A stretch of 64,000 nt of DNA from Micromonospora citrea (GCF_900090315.1 NZ_FMHZ01000002.1:6356501-6420500); one strand, 5' to 3'. Counted from the first letter of the stretch, positions 1 to 8,690 are shown. A program made the numbers and translations. The notes: generated by a model not told the origin, from the sequence alone.

Positions 1-510
1 GCGTGATCCTGGGTTGGTCGCATCCGGCGTGGGTGACACCGTCGATGGCGACGCCGAGGAAGCGGTCGAAGACTGGCGTCGCGCGATGGCACGTAGCTGC
101 CCGTGCTTGTCTGTGACGGCGGTGGATCGGTCGGGTCGTGTGGCGATTCGGCGGAGCAGGTCGCGGAGTTCCTGGATGGCGCGTACGGCCGTGGTGAGGT
201 CGTTGACGCCGGGGGACAGCGCGCGTTCGGCGGTATCGCCCAGTTGCCGGACCCCGAAGCCGGTGTCCTGGCCGGGGGTGCGTTCCGGGCCGATGCTGAA
301 AGTCTCAGCCGCGGTGCGAGGCCGCAGTGGCTGCGGTGTGGCGCCGGGGACGGGTGGACCTCCAGCAGTGGTTGACCGGCGGTGACGAAGTCGCCTGGGG
401 AAGGCCGTACGACGACGAGGCAGTGGTGGCGGGTAGCGGTGCGGGCCAGCCGTTCGACGTCGATGTCGGTGATCATGCCGCTGCTGTCGGCGGGGACGAC
501 CTGGACCGGC
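1..510 (-). pseudogene. Decayed DUF2254 membrane-protein gene (C-terminal part)
   Basis: No single open frame crosses this stretch, but three minus-strand frames in succession give parts of one DUF2254-family protein. From about 510 to 345 the frame contains DVERLARTA and PGDFVTAGQPLLEV. From about 303 to 73 a second frame contains FGVRQLGDTAERALSPGVND, the best conserved block of the family. From 73 to the edge a third frame reads VFDRFLGVAIDGVTHAG. The order matches the family, so this is one gene broken by at least two frameshifts. It continues beyond the left edge. DUF2254 proteins are predicted integral membrane proteins of unknown function; only the soluble C-terminal half is visible here. 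Confidence 0.7.
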
Positions 511-695
511 GGTCCGGGCGGGAGTCTCGGGCTCGCCTTCGACCAGAACCGGCAGGCGGTCGCTCCATCAGCCGGTGATGCTGCCACTACTGAGTGATTC
601 GAAAGCGACAAAACCCCACATTCATTTCCGGTCGGGCAGGGTCCGAGGAGGTGGACGCCGAGAGCCGGGGTCCCTGATCGCTGGAGGAGAACGGC

Positions 696-2585
696 ATGTT
701 CCGTCGGACAACCGGAGCCGTCCTGCGGGTTCCCGCCGTGCTCGTCGCACTGGGCGGCCTCGTTCTCTCCGTGGGCGGATCGGCCGGGGTGGGCGCGCTC
801 CCGGATAGACTCGCGTACCGGGCCGACGAGGGCCCGGACAGGGACCATTCAGTCGACCGGCGCATCCGAGCGATCATGGCTGACCTGACCCTGGCGGAGA
901 AGGTCGGCCAGATGTTCGTCCTGCAAGTGAACGGCGACACCGCCACCACCACGAATCCCACCGATGTGGCGGCCAACCAAGCCCTCTACGGCAGCGACGT
1001 CCGCAACGGCGCGGAACTGCTGGCGAAGTTTCACCCCGGCGGCATCATCTACTTCAACGCCACCAACAACCTGGGCCACCCGCAGCAGGTCGCGCTGCTC
1101 TCCAACGGGCTGCAGAAGGCGGCGTTGGCCGACCACGGCGTGCCGGTGCAGATCAGCACCGACCAGGAGGGCGGCTCCGTCTCCCGGATCCCACCGCCCT
1201 CGGCGGTGTCGCCGGGCAACATGGCGATCGGCGCGACGTTCGACCGTGACGTGTCGTACTCGACGGCCGCCTCGACCGGCAGGCAGCTGCGGGCGATGGG
1301 TATCAACATGGACCACGCCCCGGTGGTGGACGTCAACACCAACCCCCGTAACACGGCCGACGGGACACGTGCGTTCAGCGACCGGACCGAAACCGTCTCC
1401 GCGTTCGGAGCGGCCGCCGTCCGCGGATACCAGCACAACGGGGTGGCCGCCACGGCCAAGCACTTCCCCGGCCTGGGCAGCGCGGAGGCCAACCCGGACA
1501 CCGGGGTGGCAGTCGTCACCGAAACCCGCGAAGAGATCCTGCGGACCGACATCCCCCCGTTCCGGGCAGCGATCGACGCTGGGGTGAAGTCCATCATGCC
1601 GACCGCGGTGATCGTTCCCGCCCTGGATCCCACCAGGACCCCCGCCGTCCTGTCCAAGCCCATCATCACCGGGCTGCTTCGCGACACGCTGCACTACGAC
1701 GGCGTGATCGTCACCGACGCGCTGCGCGCGGACGCGCTCAAGGACATCCCGCAGGACCAGGTGATTCTCGGCGCCATCAACGCCGGCAACGACGAGTTGC
1801 TCCTGCCGGCGGATCCGCCGGCCGCCATCGCCACCGTGCTCGACGCCGTACGCGAAGGCACCATCAGCCGGCACCGTATCGACCAGTCCGTGTACCGGAT
1901 CCTGCGTATGAAGGCCGAACTGGGGCTGTTCGACGACCCGTTCACGACCAGCGAGGCGGTCGACTCGACGGTGGGCACCCCGCGCGAGCAGCAGATCATG
2001 GCCGACGCCGCGCACCGCTCGATCACCCTGCTCCGCAACCAGGCCGGCGTGCTGCCGCTGCCGGCGAACTCCGGCCAACATGTGCTGGTCACCGGCTGGG
2101 GCTTCAATTCGGTCCCGTCCCTGGCCGACAAGCTGTCCGCCAAGGGCCTGGTCGCCACCCCGATGTGGACCGGATCGCCCGACCAGCAGACCATCCAACA
2201 GGTGGTGGCGGCGGCCGGCGCGAGCGACGTCACCGTGGTGCTCACCAACAACGCCTGGGGCGACGTGACCCAGCAGAACCTGGTCAAGGCGCTGCTCGCC
2301 GCGAAGGTGAAAGTGGTGACGGTCGCCGTCGGAGGTCCCTACGACATCGCCTACTTCCCGTCGGCCCCCACCTACCTCGCGGCGTACGGCTACCGCGACG
2401 TCTCCCTCGCTGCCCTGGCGAACACCCTGGTCGGCACCGAGCCGATCGGCCGCCTGCCGGTCACCATCCGTACGCCGGACGGTACGCAGGTCCTCTACCG
2501 GTACGGATCGGGCATGGGTTTCGGTGACGGAGCCCAGGCAACTGCCCCAGGAGGGTCGGCGTTCGCCGGTCAGCCGGAGCGGTGA
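696..2585 (+). CDS. Secreted glycoside hydrolase family 3 (beta-N-acetylhexosaminidase-like)
   Basis: A 629-residue GH3 enzyme. An N-terminal export signal (basic start, then a hydrophobic run to about residue 35) is followed by the TIM-barrel domain (about 55-375) and a GH3 C-terminal alpha/beta domain (about 430-610). NagZ-like landmarks include LAEKVGQMF, TDQEGG, the KHFPGLG block and IVTDAL, whose Asp should be the nucleophile. Such enzymes cut beta-N-acetylglucosamine or related linkages outside the cytoplasm. The start is fixed by GGAGGAGA at 683-690, just upstream. The gene stands alone. The exact sugar specificity cannot be read from the sequence. Confidence 0.9.
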   Translation: MFRRTTGAVLRVPAVLVALGGLVLSVGGSAGVGALPDRLAYRADEGPDRDHSVDRRIRAIMADLTLAEKVGQMFVLQVNGDTATTTNPTDVAANQALYGSDVRNGAELLAKFHPGGIIYFNATNNLGHPQQVALLSNGLQKAALADHGVPVQISTDQEGGSVSRIPPPSAVSPGNMAIGATFDRDVSYSTAASTGRQLRAMGINMDHAPVVDVNTNPRNTADGTRAFSDRTETVSAFGAAAVRGYQHNGVAATAKHFPGLGSAEANPDTGVAVVTETREEILRTDIPPFRAAIDAGVKSIMPTAVIVPALDPTRTPAVLSKPIITGLLRDTLHYDGVIVTDALRADALKDIPQDQVILGAINAGNDELLLPADPPAAIATVLDAVREGTISRHRIDQSVYRILRMKAELGLFDDPFTTSEAVDSTVGTPREQQIMADAAHRSITLLRNQAGVLPLPANSGQHVLVTGWGFNSVPSLADKLSAKGLVATPMWTGSPDQQTIQQVVAAAGASDVTVVLTNNAWGDVTQQNLVKALLAAKVKVVTVAVGGPYDIAYFPSAPTYLAAYGYRDVSLAALANTLVGTEPIGRLPVTIRTPDGTQVLYRYGSGMGFGDGAQATAPGGSAFAGQPER

Positions 2586-2856
2586 CGCCGGACGCGGTCC
2601 TGTGCTAGCCCCTGTTTCGTAGGGCTTCCGGGCGGTGCGGCGGGGCCCGGCGTGACGGTGACGACAGAGGTTGAGGTCTCCGGTAGATCGGGTAGCGACC
2701 AAGCTGAGGTTCCCCCCGGCAGCTTGGAGAATTCCGGTCGTGGTCTTGTAGGCCCTGCACAGGAGGTTCTCTGTGCCCGCCCCTGGCAGGTGTCCGGACG
2801 AGCTGGGCACCGAGGTCGAGGCCGAGGCGACTGATCTTGATGTGCCGGACTGCCGT

Positions 2857-2862
2857 TAGTAT
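2857..2862 (+). promoter_or_regulatory. Leaderless -10 box (TAGTAT) for the VOC gene
   Basis: TAGTAT lies 7 nt before the GTG at 2870 and there is no Shine-Dalgarno sequence. This is the usual geometry of leaderless actinobacterial transcripts and supports the GTG rather than the upstream ATG at 2840. Confidence 0.5.
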
Positions 2863-2869
2863 CGTCGGC

Positions 2870-3604
2870 GTGGCGACCCGGCTGGTGCAGATCAACATGA
2901 AGGCTCGGGATGACTCCGCGCTGGGCGGTTTCTGGGCGAAGGCGCTCGGCTGGGAACTCTCCAGCGAGGGCCCGGGCGTGACCAACCTCGAACCTGAGGG
3001 CTTCGTCTACCCCGACCCTGTCGCCGTCTGCGTCGACCTCATCGTCTCCCCGGAACCCAAGACGGTGAAGAACCGGGTGCACGTCGACCTCGCGACCACC
3101 TCGGCGGCGCATCAGGCGGAGGTGGTCGCGCGCCTGACCGAACTCGGCGCGACGCCCGCCGACGTGGGCCAGGGTGACGTGCCGTGGACCGTCATGGCCG
3201 ACCCGGAGGGCAACGAGTTCTGTGTGCTCGACCCCCGACCGGAGCACCGGGACATCGGACCGATCGCCGCGGTGGTGGTCGACTGCGTGGATCCGCGAGC
3301 CATGGCCGAATTCTGGGGCAGGGCCACGGACTGGACCGTGCACCGGGTGACCGACCACGAGGCGGTGCTGCGCTCGGCCAGGGGCGTCGGCCCGTATCTG
3401 CGGTTCGTCCGCGCGTCGGAGCCGAAGACCGTGTGGAACCGTGTCCATCTCGACGTCCGTCCGTACCCCGGTGACGACCTGGAGGTCGAGGCTGCCAGGC
3501 TGCGGACTCTCGGCGCCGCCTCCGTCGACCTGGACCACGATGTCCCGTGGCGGGTCATGGCTGACCCGGAGGGCAACGAGTTCTGCCTCCTCACCCCGGC
3601 CTGA
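2870..3604 (+). CDS. Tandem VOC (glyoxalase/bleomycin-resistance fold) protein
   Basis: About 244 residues made of two vicinal-oxygen-chelate domains (about 4-120 and 130-243). Each ends with the block MADPEGNEFC, so the protein is an internal duplication. The subfamily (Glyoxalase_6-like) is common in actinomycetes and usually uncharacterised; members bind small molecules or metals and some give drug resistance. The frame opens upstream at TTG/ATG 2837-2842, but the GTG at 2870 is preferred because homologues begin near VATRLVQ and a TAGTAT box sits 7 nt upstream. No partner gene is adjacent. Confidence 0.85.
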   Translation: MATRLVQINMKARDDSALGGFWAKALGWELSSEGPGVTNLEPEGFVYPDPVAVCVDLIVSPEPKTVKNRVHVDLATTSAAHQAEVVARLTELGATPADVGQGDVPWTVMADPEGNEFCVLDPRPEHRDIGPIAAVVVDCVDPRAMAEFWGRATDWTVHRVTDHEAVLRSARGVGPYLRFVRASEPKTVWNRVHLDVRPYPGDDLEVEAARLRTLGAASVDLDHDVPWRVMADPEGNEFCLLTPA

Positions 3605-3707
3605 CCCAAAGCCTCGTCGTCCGCTCACGACGGCCACGAGCCCGCTGGTCACGCTGTCCGGGGTGAGAGCCGATCCGACGCCGTCCGCGTGCGGCGGTGG
3701 AGTCGGC

Positions 3708-4583
3708 TCACGCGTTGTCGAGCACGAACGTCCGCATGAGTTCGGCGCACTCGGCCGCGTGCGTCTCCAGCAGGAGATGGCCGCCGTCGTAGATGTGTGC
3801 GTCCATGCGATCGAGGGCGCGGTGGTAGGCGAGAACCTCGTCGACGTCGAAGTACGGGTCGTGCCGTCCCCACAGCACGAGCGCCGGCGGCTGGTGGGCG
3901 CGATGGTATTCGGCGAGCTCGTCGAAGCGGGCGACGTGGTTGGCGTAGTCGGTGAACAGCGCGAACTGCGCGTCGATGTTGCCGGGCCGGCTCATGCGTT
4001 CCCAGTCGAGGTGCCACGACTCGGGGGCGTGCAGGGTGCGCAGGCGATCCGGCAGCCCGGCGAGGTACTGGTCGCGGGTGCCGGCGAAGTTCAGCCAGTC
4101 CGGCAGTTCGGCGCGCTTCTCGTCGGTCGGGTCGGCCCAGTACGCCCTGGCGCTGTCCCACTGCTCGCCGAGGCCGTCGTCGTGCGCGTTGCCGCTCTGG
4201 ACGATGAGGCCGCGGATGCGGGTCGGCGCGCGGGTGGCCAGGTGGTATCCCACCGGTGCGCCGAAGTCGTGCAGGTAGACGAAGAAGCGCTCGACCCCGA
4301 GCTGGTCGAGGAGACCCTCGATCGTCCGTGAGAGGTTCTCGAACGTGTAGTCGTAGTCGCCGACGGTGGGCGACGAGGACATGCCGAAGCCGGGAAGGTC
4401 GGGCGCGATGACGTGCGCGACGTCGGCGAGCGTGGGCATGGTCTCGCGGAACGTGTGCGACGAGCTGGGGAACCCGTGCAGCAGCAGTACCGTCGGCTGG
4501 CCGGGGCGCCCGGCCTCGCGGAAGAACACGTCCAGGCCGCCGACGTCGGCCTGGCGGTGGCGGACCCTCTGGACGGCCTGCAT
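3708..4583 (-). CDS. Alpha/beta hydrolase, epoxide hydrolase/haloalkane dehalogenase type
   Basis: A 291-residue single-domain alpha/beta hydrolase. The oxyanion-hole loop is LLLHGFPSSSHTF (about 33-45). The nucleophile elbow is LHDFGAPVG, so the nucleophile is Asp rather than Ser, as in epoxide hydrolases and haloalkane dehalogenases. The later acid lies in WGRHDPYFD and the catalytic His in GGHLLLE. A cap domain occupies about 145-225. An AGAGGAGG ribosome site sits just before the ATG. An epoxide hydrolase is more likely than a dehalogenase because the elbow has His before the Asp, but the substrate is unknown. Confidence 0.85.
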   Translation of the reverse strand: MQAVQRVRHRQADVGGLDVFFREAGRPGQPTVLLLHGFPSSSHTFRETMPTLADVAHVIAPDLPGFGMSSSPTVGDYDYTFENLSRTIEGLLDQLGVERFFVYLHDFGAPVGYHLATRAPTRIRGLIVQSGNAHDDGLGEQWDSARAYWADPTDEKRAELPDWLNFAGTRDQYLAGLPDRLRTLHAPESWHLDWERMSRPGNIDAQFALFTDYANHVARFDELAEYHRAHQPPALVLWGRHDPYFDVDEVLAYHRALDRMDAHIYDGGHLLLETHAAECAELMRTFVLDNA

Positions 4584-5064
4584 GGTGTCCTCCTCTGGTT
4601 CCCCCTGACGGCGGTCACCCGCCGCTGTGGGCTATGAGATCGACGAGCGCCATGCCGGCGATCGCCGTGGCGGTCGCCACGACGGCGGTCGCGACCGCTG
4701 GTGCGCCGGGCAGTGGCGCGAGCGCCGCCGCGCCCACTCACCAGCCCATCGTGCCGGACCCGGACCGATGCGTCGGACCGTTTCGACACCGGTGTCCGGA
4801 ACCGCCGCGGATCGAGCCTTGCGTCGCCCCGGTCAGCGTGCCCCGTGCGTCGGCCCGGTCAGCGTCCACCGGGTCGGCCGCGACGGGTCGTGCGGTCATG
4901 GCCGCCTGCGCCGAGCGCCTGGCCCTGTGCCGTCGCCGCTGTCGGCGCGACAGCCGTGCACGGTCTGGGCAGCGTCAGCTGGGCTGTGGCGGCCGGTGTC
5001 CGCCCAACGCGACGGCGGCGCCGGCGAGACATCCCACGAACGGCCAGCAGACCAAGCTGGGCAG
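4584..5064. other. Intergenic stretch with no convincing gene
   Basis: All frames were read. Long open frames exist on both strands, but they are Arg/Pro/Ala-rich and overlap one another without family motifs. One plus-strand frame from 4634 starts with an Ala/Val-rich signal-like run and then loses protein-like character. I see no gene here beyond a possible decayed secreted protein. Confidence 0.4.
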
Positions 5065-5070
5065 TAGCCT
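5065..5070 (+). promoter_or_regulatory. Leaderless -10 box (TAGCCT)
   Basis: TAGCCT is followed by 6 nt and then the GTG at 5077, with no ribosome-binding sequence between. It fits transcription starting at the start codon of the GyrB-like gene. Confidence 0.5.
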
Positions 5071-5076
5071 GCTGCT

Positions 5077-5703
5077 GTGACGGTGCAGGGGTACAGCGCG
5101 GCCGGGATCCAGGTCGTCGAGTTCGACGAGTCCGTACGGACCCGACCCGTCATGTACTTCGGGGCTGAACGCGGTGACCCTGACCTGGCCACGCACGTTC
5201 TGTGTGCCGTGCTGGCGCACGGGCTCCACCCGGCTGCTCGGGTCGCTGCGGCGCACACCCCGCAGGTCAGGGCGGAGATAATCGGCGACCTCGCCTTCGT
5301 GGTGAGCGACGACCGAGCTGATGCCCTTGACCCGCTCGGCTCCGCCCGCCCGGGCTACCACGGCTCGCTCCTCGGTGCCGGCCGGTGGGTCAGCGCCGCG
5401 GCGGGCGCCGTGAGTTCGCGCACCGTGGTCGAGGTGTGGCGGGACGGGCGCGGCCTCCGCCAGGAACTGGCCGGCCTACGTCCGGTCGCGGTTCCCCAGG
5501 TCATCGACCCACCGGCAGGAGCAGGGACACGCGTGTCCTTCGAACTGGACGATGCCTATTTCGGGCAGGGCCACGCCATGGCCGGGGACCTGACATCGCT
5601 GGACCTGCACGGCCCGCACTGCAACGACCCAGCCGGGCCCGGGCAGGTCACCCTCGTCGACTTCCGGCACGAGGGCGACCCGATCGTGAACCGTTACCGA
5701 TGA
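5077..5703 (+). CDS. Small GyrB-like (GHKL) domain protein with degenerate ATP site
   Basis: A 208-residue protein that follows the N-terminal ATPase domain of DNA gyrase subunit B. VRTRPVMYFG near residue 20 matches the gyrase VRKRPGMYIG block, and later VEVWRDGRGLRQEL and PAGAGTRVSFELD match the GyrB strand and the GTxVxF motif. It stops where GyrB would continue into the transducer, toprim and C-terminal domains. The helix carrying the catalytic Glu and the Mg-binding Asn of GyrB reads CAVLAHGLHPA and lacks both, and the glycine-rich ATP lid is not evident. It is therefore probably not an active gyrase ATPase. Its role is unknown. Leaderless GTG start. Confidence 0.6.
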   Translation: MTVQGYSAAGIQVVEFDESVRTRPVMYFGAERGDPDLATHVLCAVLAHGLHPAARVAAAHTPQVRAEIIGDLAFVVSDDRADALDPLGSARPGYHGSLLGAGRWVSAAAGAVSSRTVVEVWRDGRGLRQELAGLRPVAVPQVIDPPAGAGTRVSFELDDAYFGQGHAMAGDLTSLDLHGPHCNDPAGPGQVTLVDFRHEGDPIVNRYR

Positions 5704-5853
5704 CTCCACCGCGCCCGCACCTACGAGGGGCAGGACGAGCCTGATCGGGGCCTGTCAGGCCACGATCGAGAGTCTGCGAGCGGGGAACCGCAACCCACCG
5801 TCGCGGTGCTCCTACTGCCCCTCGGTCAGGGCCCCTCGCCCGGTCACACATGT

Positions 5854-5916
5854 CGAGGAAGCCTCCTGCCGAATCCGTCGTGTCGCTGCGAGATTCGTGA
5901 ACGGGAGGCTTCCTCG
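5854..5916. terminator. Hairpin between convergent genes
   Basis: CGAGGAAGCCTCC (5854-5866) pairs perfectly with GGAGGCTTCCTCG (5904-5916), and inside the loop GAATC (5871-5875) pairs with GATTC (5892-5896). It lies between the plus-strand GyrB-like gene and a minus-strand secreted-protein gene, so a bidirectional terminator is likely. The rest of 5704-6011 shows no gene. Confidence 0.55.
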
Positions 5917-6011
5917 CCGAGTTCGTCACGGTCCGAGGAGGGGCCGACCGATGTCGCAGCCGGCGAGCCGGCGGTGGCGTTGGCCGAGCCGACCCGGGGG
6001 CTGCCTGGCAG

Positions 6012-6542
6012 TTACTTGTCGTACCAGGTCCAGAGGTAATCGAGATGCATGACGTAGAACTGTTCCAGGTATCCCGCGGACGTGGCGTGCCTGCCTGCCT
6101 CGGCCCAGTCGAAGTTGCACTTGGCCCAGGTGCCGTAGCCGTGGTTGTTCCGGCAATAGCGGCTGCCGACGCCGTTGGAAGAGCTGACGAAGCCCATCGC
6201 AGCGTAGCCGTCGGCCTTGCCATCCCTGACGTAGACGTGGTCGCCGTAGTAGTCGATGCAGATCTGCGTGTACGCGTAAGCGAGGCTCGTCGTCATGCAT
6301 TCGCCCTGCGGTAGCCCGACCACCACACCGGTCTGGCAACTCGCGTTGTCGGACGCGCAGGTCTTGTAGTAGTTGCCTTCCGCCATGGCTGCGGGCGGCA
6401 GGGCGAACACCGTGACCATGGTGGCCGCGAGCAGGACCGCGCCGCGCTTGAAGGTCCGGTTCAGCTTGTGACGCAGGCGATGGGTGAGGGTCTTCAAAAG
6501 GAGCGTCCATTCTGGAGCGATGAATCGCACCTTGCGATCCAT
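6012..6542 (-). CDS. Small secreted protein of unknown function
   Basis: About 176 residues. A basic segment (KTLTHRLRHKLNRTFKRG) leads into a hydrophobic run and a signal-peptidase-like AMA-EG cut near residue 55, leaving a mature protein of roughly 120 residues rich in Tyr, Trp, Asn and six Cys (CASDNASC, GECMTT, QICID, RYCRN, KCNFD). The Cys content suggests a disulfide-stabilised exported protein. The ATG at 6542 is chosen because AAAGGG precedes it; an ATG 13 codons upstream and a TTG inside are alternatives. No family was recognised. Confidence 0.7.
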   Translation of the reverse strand: MDRKVRFIAPEWTLLLKTLTHRLRHKLNRTFKRGAVLLAATMVTVFALPPAAMAEGNYYKTCASDNASCQTGVVVGLPQGECMTTSLAYAYTQICIDYYGDHVYVRDGKADGYAAMGFVSSSNGVGSRYCRNNHGYGTWAKCNFDWAEAGRHATSAGYLEQFYVMHLDYLWTWYDK

Positions 6543-6650
6543 GCCCTTTATACGCGTTCGTTCGCCGTGGCGTTGCCCCACGATCAGTTCGTGTGCCGCA
6601 AGTCCGGTCGCTCGCTCGGCGGTGTGAGGTCGGCTGCGAATCGCCGAGGC

Positions 6651-7238
6651 TCAGCCGGTGAGCGCTGCGAGGAAGTCGTCGACGAGCCGGGTCTGCGTCG
6701 CGGCCGGCAGCCGCTCGGGATCGAAGAGCGCCTGAACCACCAGCCCGTGGGTGAACGACAGGACCGTCGTCGCGAGCGCGGCCGGGTCGCCGTCGGGCAG
6801 CTCGCCCAGCCGTTGGGCGTCCTCGATGCAGGTGCGCAGGCCCGCCCGGATGCGTTCGTAGCGGAGGGTCTGGGCGGCGAACAGCTCCGGGTCGGACAGG
6901 GCGACGTCCCAGGAGCCGACCCAGATGCGGTTCATCGCGGCGGCGTCGGGAGTCAGCGGGAGGATGTTGAGGATCTGCGTGCGCAGCGCCGCGAGTCCGG
7001 GAGCGGGAGCGGCCCGGCGGGGGCGTTGCGCGGTGCGGACCTCGAGGATGTCCAGGGCGTGCGCGATCAGTTCGCGCTTGCCGGCGAAGTAGTGGGTGAC
7101 CAGCCCGGTGGACGATCCCAGGGCCGCCGCCACGGCGCGCATGGTGAGGCCGCCGAAGCCGTGCTCGGCCAGGACCTGCCAGACGGCCTCGGAGACGTCC
7201 TGGCGGCGGGAGTCGTGGTCGGTACGTGCGGGGCTCAT
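6651..7238 (-). CDS. TetR-family repressor
   Basis: A 195-residue TetR regulator. The N-terminal helix-turn-helix spans about 12-58 and includes GLTMRAVAAALGSSTGLVTHYFAGKREL; the remainder is the ligand-binding helical domain. It is divergent from a GNAT-SnoaL fusion gene, with a 28-bp palindrome between them that covers its own TACGCT -10 box (7252-7247). Autorepression and control of the divergent gene are therefore likely. The ligand is unknown. Confidence 0.9.
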   Translation of the reverse strand: MSPARTDHDSRRQDVSEAVWQVLAEHGFGGLTMRAVAAALGSSTGLVTHYFAGKRELIAHALDILEVRTAQRPRRAAPAPGLAALRTQILNILPLTPDAAAMNRIWVGSWDVALSDPELFAAQTLRYERIRAGLRTCIEDAQRLGELPDGDPAALATTVLSFTHGLVVQALFDPERLPAATQTRLVDDFLAALTG

Positions 7239-7248
7239 GGTCTGCTAG

Positions 7249-7276
7249 CGTACATGCCAAACGTTTGTTATGTACG
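7249..7276. promoter_or_regulatory. Palindromic TetR operator
   Basis: CGTACAT at 7249-7255 mirrors ATGTACG at 7270-7276, and the centre CAAACGTTTG (7258-7267) is a perfect palindrome about the same dyad (7262.5). Only two positions per half-site break the symmetry. It lies between the tetR start (7238) and the divergent ATG (7286). Confidence 0.75.
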
Positions 7277-7285
7277 GAGGTCGTG

Positions 7286-8317
7286 ATGTTCGCGTTGCCC
7301 CTCGCCGAATCGGCCGTGCTGCGCCCGCTGGAGACGTGGCAGGCCGAGGAGTTCCTCGCCCACCTGGACCGGGCGCGCGAGCACATCGCGCCGTGGGTGT
7401 CGCCCTCGTTCGTCGCCCGGGACGTCGGCGAGGCTCGCGCGGTCCTGCGGCGATTCGCGGACAAGCGGGCCCAGGACGGCGGCGGCATCTGGGGCATCTG
7501 GCTCGACGACGTGCTGGTCGGGGGCGTCATGTTCGTCTCCTTCGACACGGCGCTGGGCGTCTGCGAAGCGGGCTGCTGGCTGGAGCCCGGCGCGCAGGGC
7601 CGCGGGCTGATCACGCGCGCCGCGGAACGGGTCATCGACTGGGCCGTCGAGGAGCGCGGCATCGCCCGCGTCGAGTGGCGCACCAAGTCGCGCAACGAGC
7701 GCAGCATCGCGGTCGCGCGGCGGCTGGGCATGAGCCGGGACGGGACGCTGCGTCAGGTCTATCCGGAGGCCGGGGGCGGCCGGATCGACCTCGAGATCTG
7801 GTCGGTGCTGGCCGACGAGTGGCGGGCCCGCCGGCCGGCCGGCCGAGCCGCTTCGGCGTCGGGGAGCACGACCGCCGGTGATGCGAAGGCCGAGATCGAC
7901 GCTCTGATGGCCACCTTCCTGGGTGCGTTCGCCAACCCGGGCGGCAGCAGACCCGACGTCGAGGCGATCTACGAGGTGTTCATCCCCGAGGGGACGATCA
8001 TCAAGAACGTCGGCGGAAGCCCCGTCGTCCACGACCTGCGCCAGTTCGTCGAGCCACGCGTGAAGATCCTCACCGACGGGACGCTGACCGAGTTCCGGGA
8101 GTGGGAGGAGTCGGAGACCACCGAGATCCACGGCTCGATCGCCCACCGGCTGAGCGAGTACCGCAAGTCCGGCTGTCTCGACGGCGAGTGGTTCGAGGGC
8201 CGGGGCGTCAAGACGACGCAGTTCGTCAAGACCCCGGCCGGCTGGAGGATGAGCGCGCTGGCCTGGGACGACGAGCCCGCCGTCGAGCCCGCCCGGCGGG
8301 GGAGCGGGGCCGGCTGA
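7286..8317 (+). CDS. GNAT acetyltransferase fused to a SnoaL-like domain
   Basis: A 343-residue two-domain protein. Residues about 6-180 are a RimJ/RimL-type GNAT acetyltransferase; the acetyl-CoA loop is in LEPGAQGRGLITRAA and the late motif is KSRNERSIAVARRLGM. After an Ala/Ser-rich linker (about 186-200), residues about 200-335 resemble the SnoaL/DUF4440 (NTF2-like) fold. The ATG at 7286 follows ACGGAGG; the frame is open upstream, but that part crosses the operator. Fusion of the two folds suggests modification of a small molecule controlled by the adjacent TetR protein. Substrate unknown. Confidence 0.8.
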   Translation: MFALPLAESAVLRPLETWQAEEFLAHLDRAREHIAPWVSPSFVARDVGEARAVLRRFADKRAQDGGGIWGIWLDDVLVGGVMFVSFDTALGVCEAGCWLEPGAQGRGLITRAAERVIDWAVEERGIARVEWRTKSRNERSIAVARRLGMSRDGTLRQVYPEAGGGRIDLEIWSVLADEWRARRPAGRAASASGSTTAGDAKAEIDALMATFLGAFANPGGSRPDVEAIYEVFIPEGTIIKNVGGSPVVHDLRQFVEPRVKILTDGTLTEFREWEESETTEIHGSIAHRLSEYRKSGCLDGEWFEGRGVKTTQFVKTPAGWRMSALAWDDEPAVEPARRGSGAG

Positions 8318-8319
8318 GA

Positions 8320-8410
8320 TCAGAGCCAGCCGCGGCGGACGGCCACGACGCCGGCCTCGAACCGGGTCGTCGCCCCAGCCGCTCCGTCAGCAGGGCGATG
8401 CGGCACACGC
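8320..8410 (-). pseudogene. Tail of a helix-turn-helix regulator, frameshifted
   Basis: Minus-strand reading gives SVCRIALLTERLG and then, after a one-base slip, TTRFEAGVVAVRRGWL and a stop at 8322-8320. This resembles the very C-terminal end of LuxR-type HTH regulators (recognition helix followed by a FxAGVxAVRRGWL-like tail). Nothing upstream of it is recognisable, so only the last 30 or so codons survive. Confidence 0.4.
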
Positions 8411-8449
8411 TGCCCGCCGAGCCGACCAGCGTGGGAGCCGATGATCATG

Positions 8450-8655
8450 CCGAGCTACCGGCTCGGCCTGTCGGAGGACAACACCGCCCCTGCCGCCCGG
8501 CACCGGATCACGGTCGGCGCGCAGTCCGGGGCCGGCGTCACGACGAAGCTCGCCGGCGTGAAGATGTGGATCTCACCGGACGGCGGCCGGACCTGGAAGC
8601 CGGCGTCGGTGAAGGCCGGTCCGGGCCGCACCTTCCAGGTCACCTACCAGCGCGG
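8450..8655 (+). pseudogene. C-terminal remnant of a large secreted protein (S8 protease-like tail)
   Basis: The plus frame opening at 8441 gives a coherent piece: PSYRLGLSEDNTAP, then KMWISPDGGRTWKPASVKAG, then a short beta strand, after which the frame runs into antisense of the next gene. The pattern (strand, then W/STDGG.TWKP) is typical of the beta-sandwich tail of large secreted subtilisin-like or propeller proteins. No catalytic part, signal peptide or stop of its own is present. Confidence 0.45.
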
Positions 8656-8690
8656 AACAGGTCAGGGCCAGAGGGCCACCGGAAGCGAGG

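Noticed and set aside
4634..5080. Possible small secreted protein
   Set aside because: A signal-like start only; no conserved block, no ribosome site, and the C-terminal part is Arg/Cys-rich noise that overlaps the promoter of the next gene.
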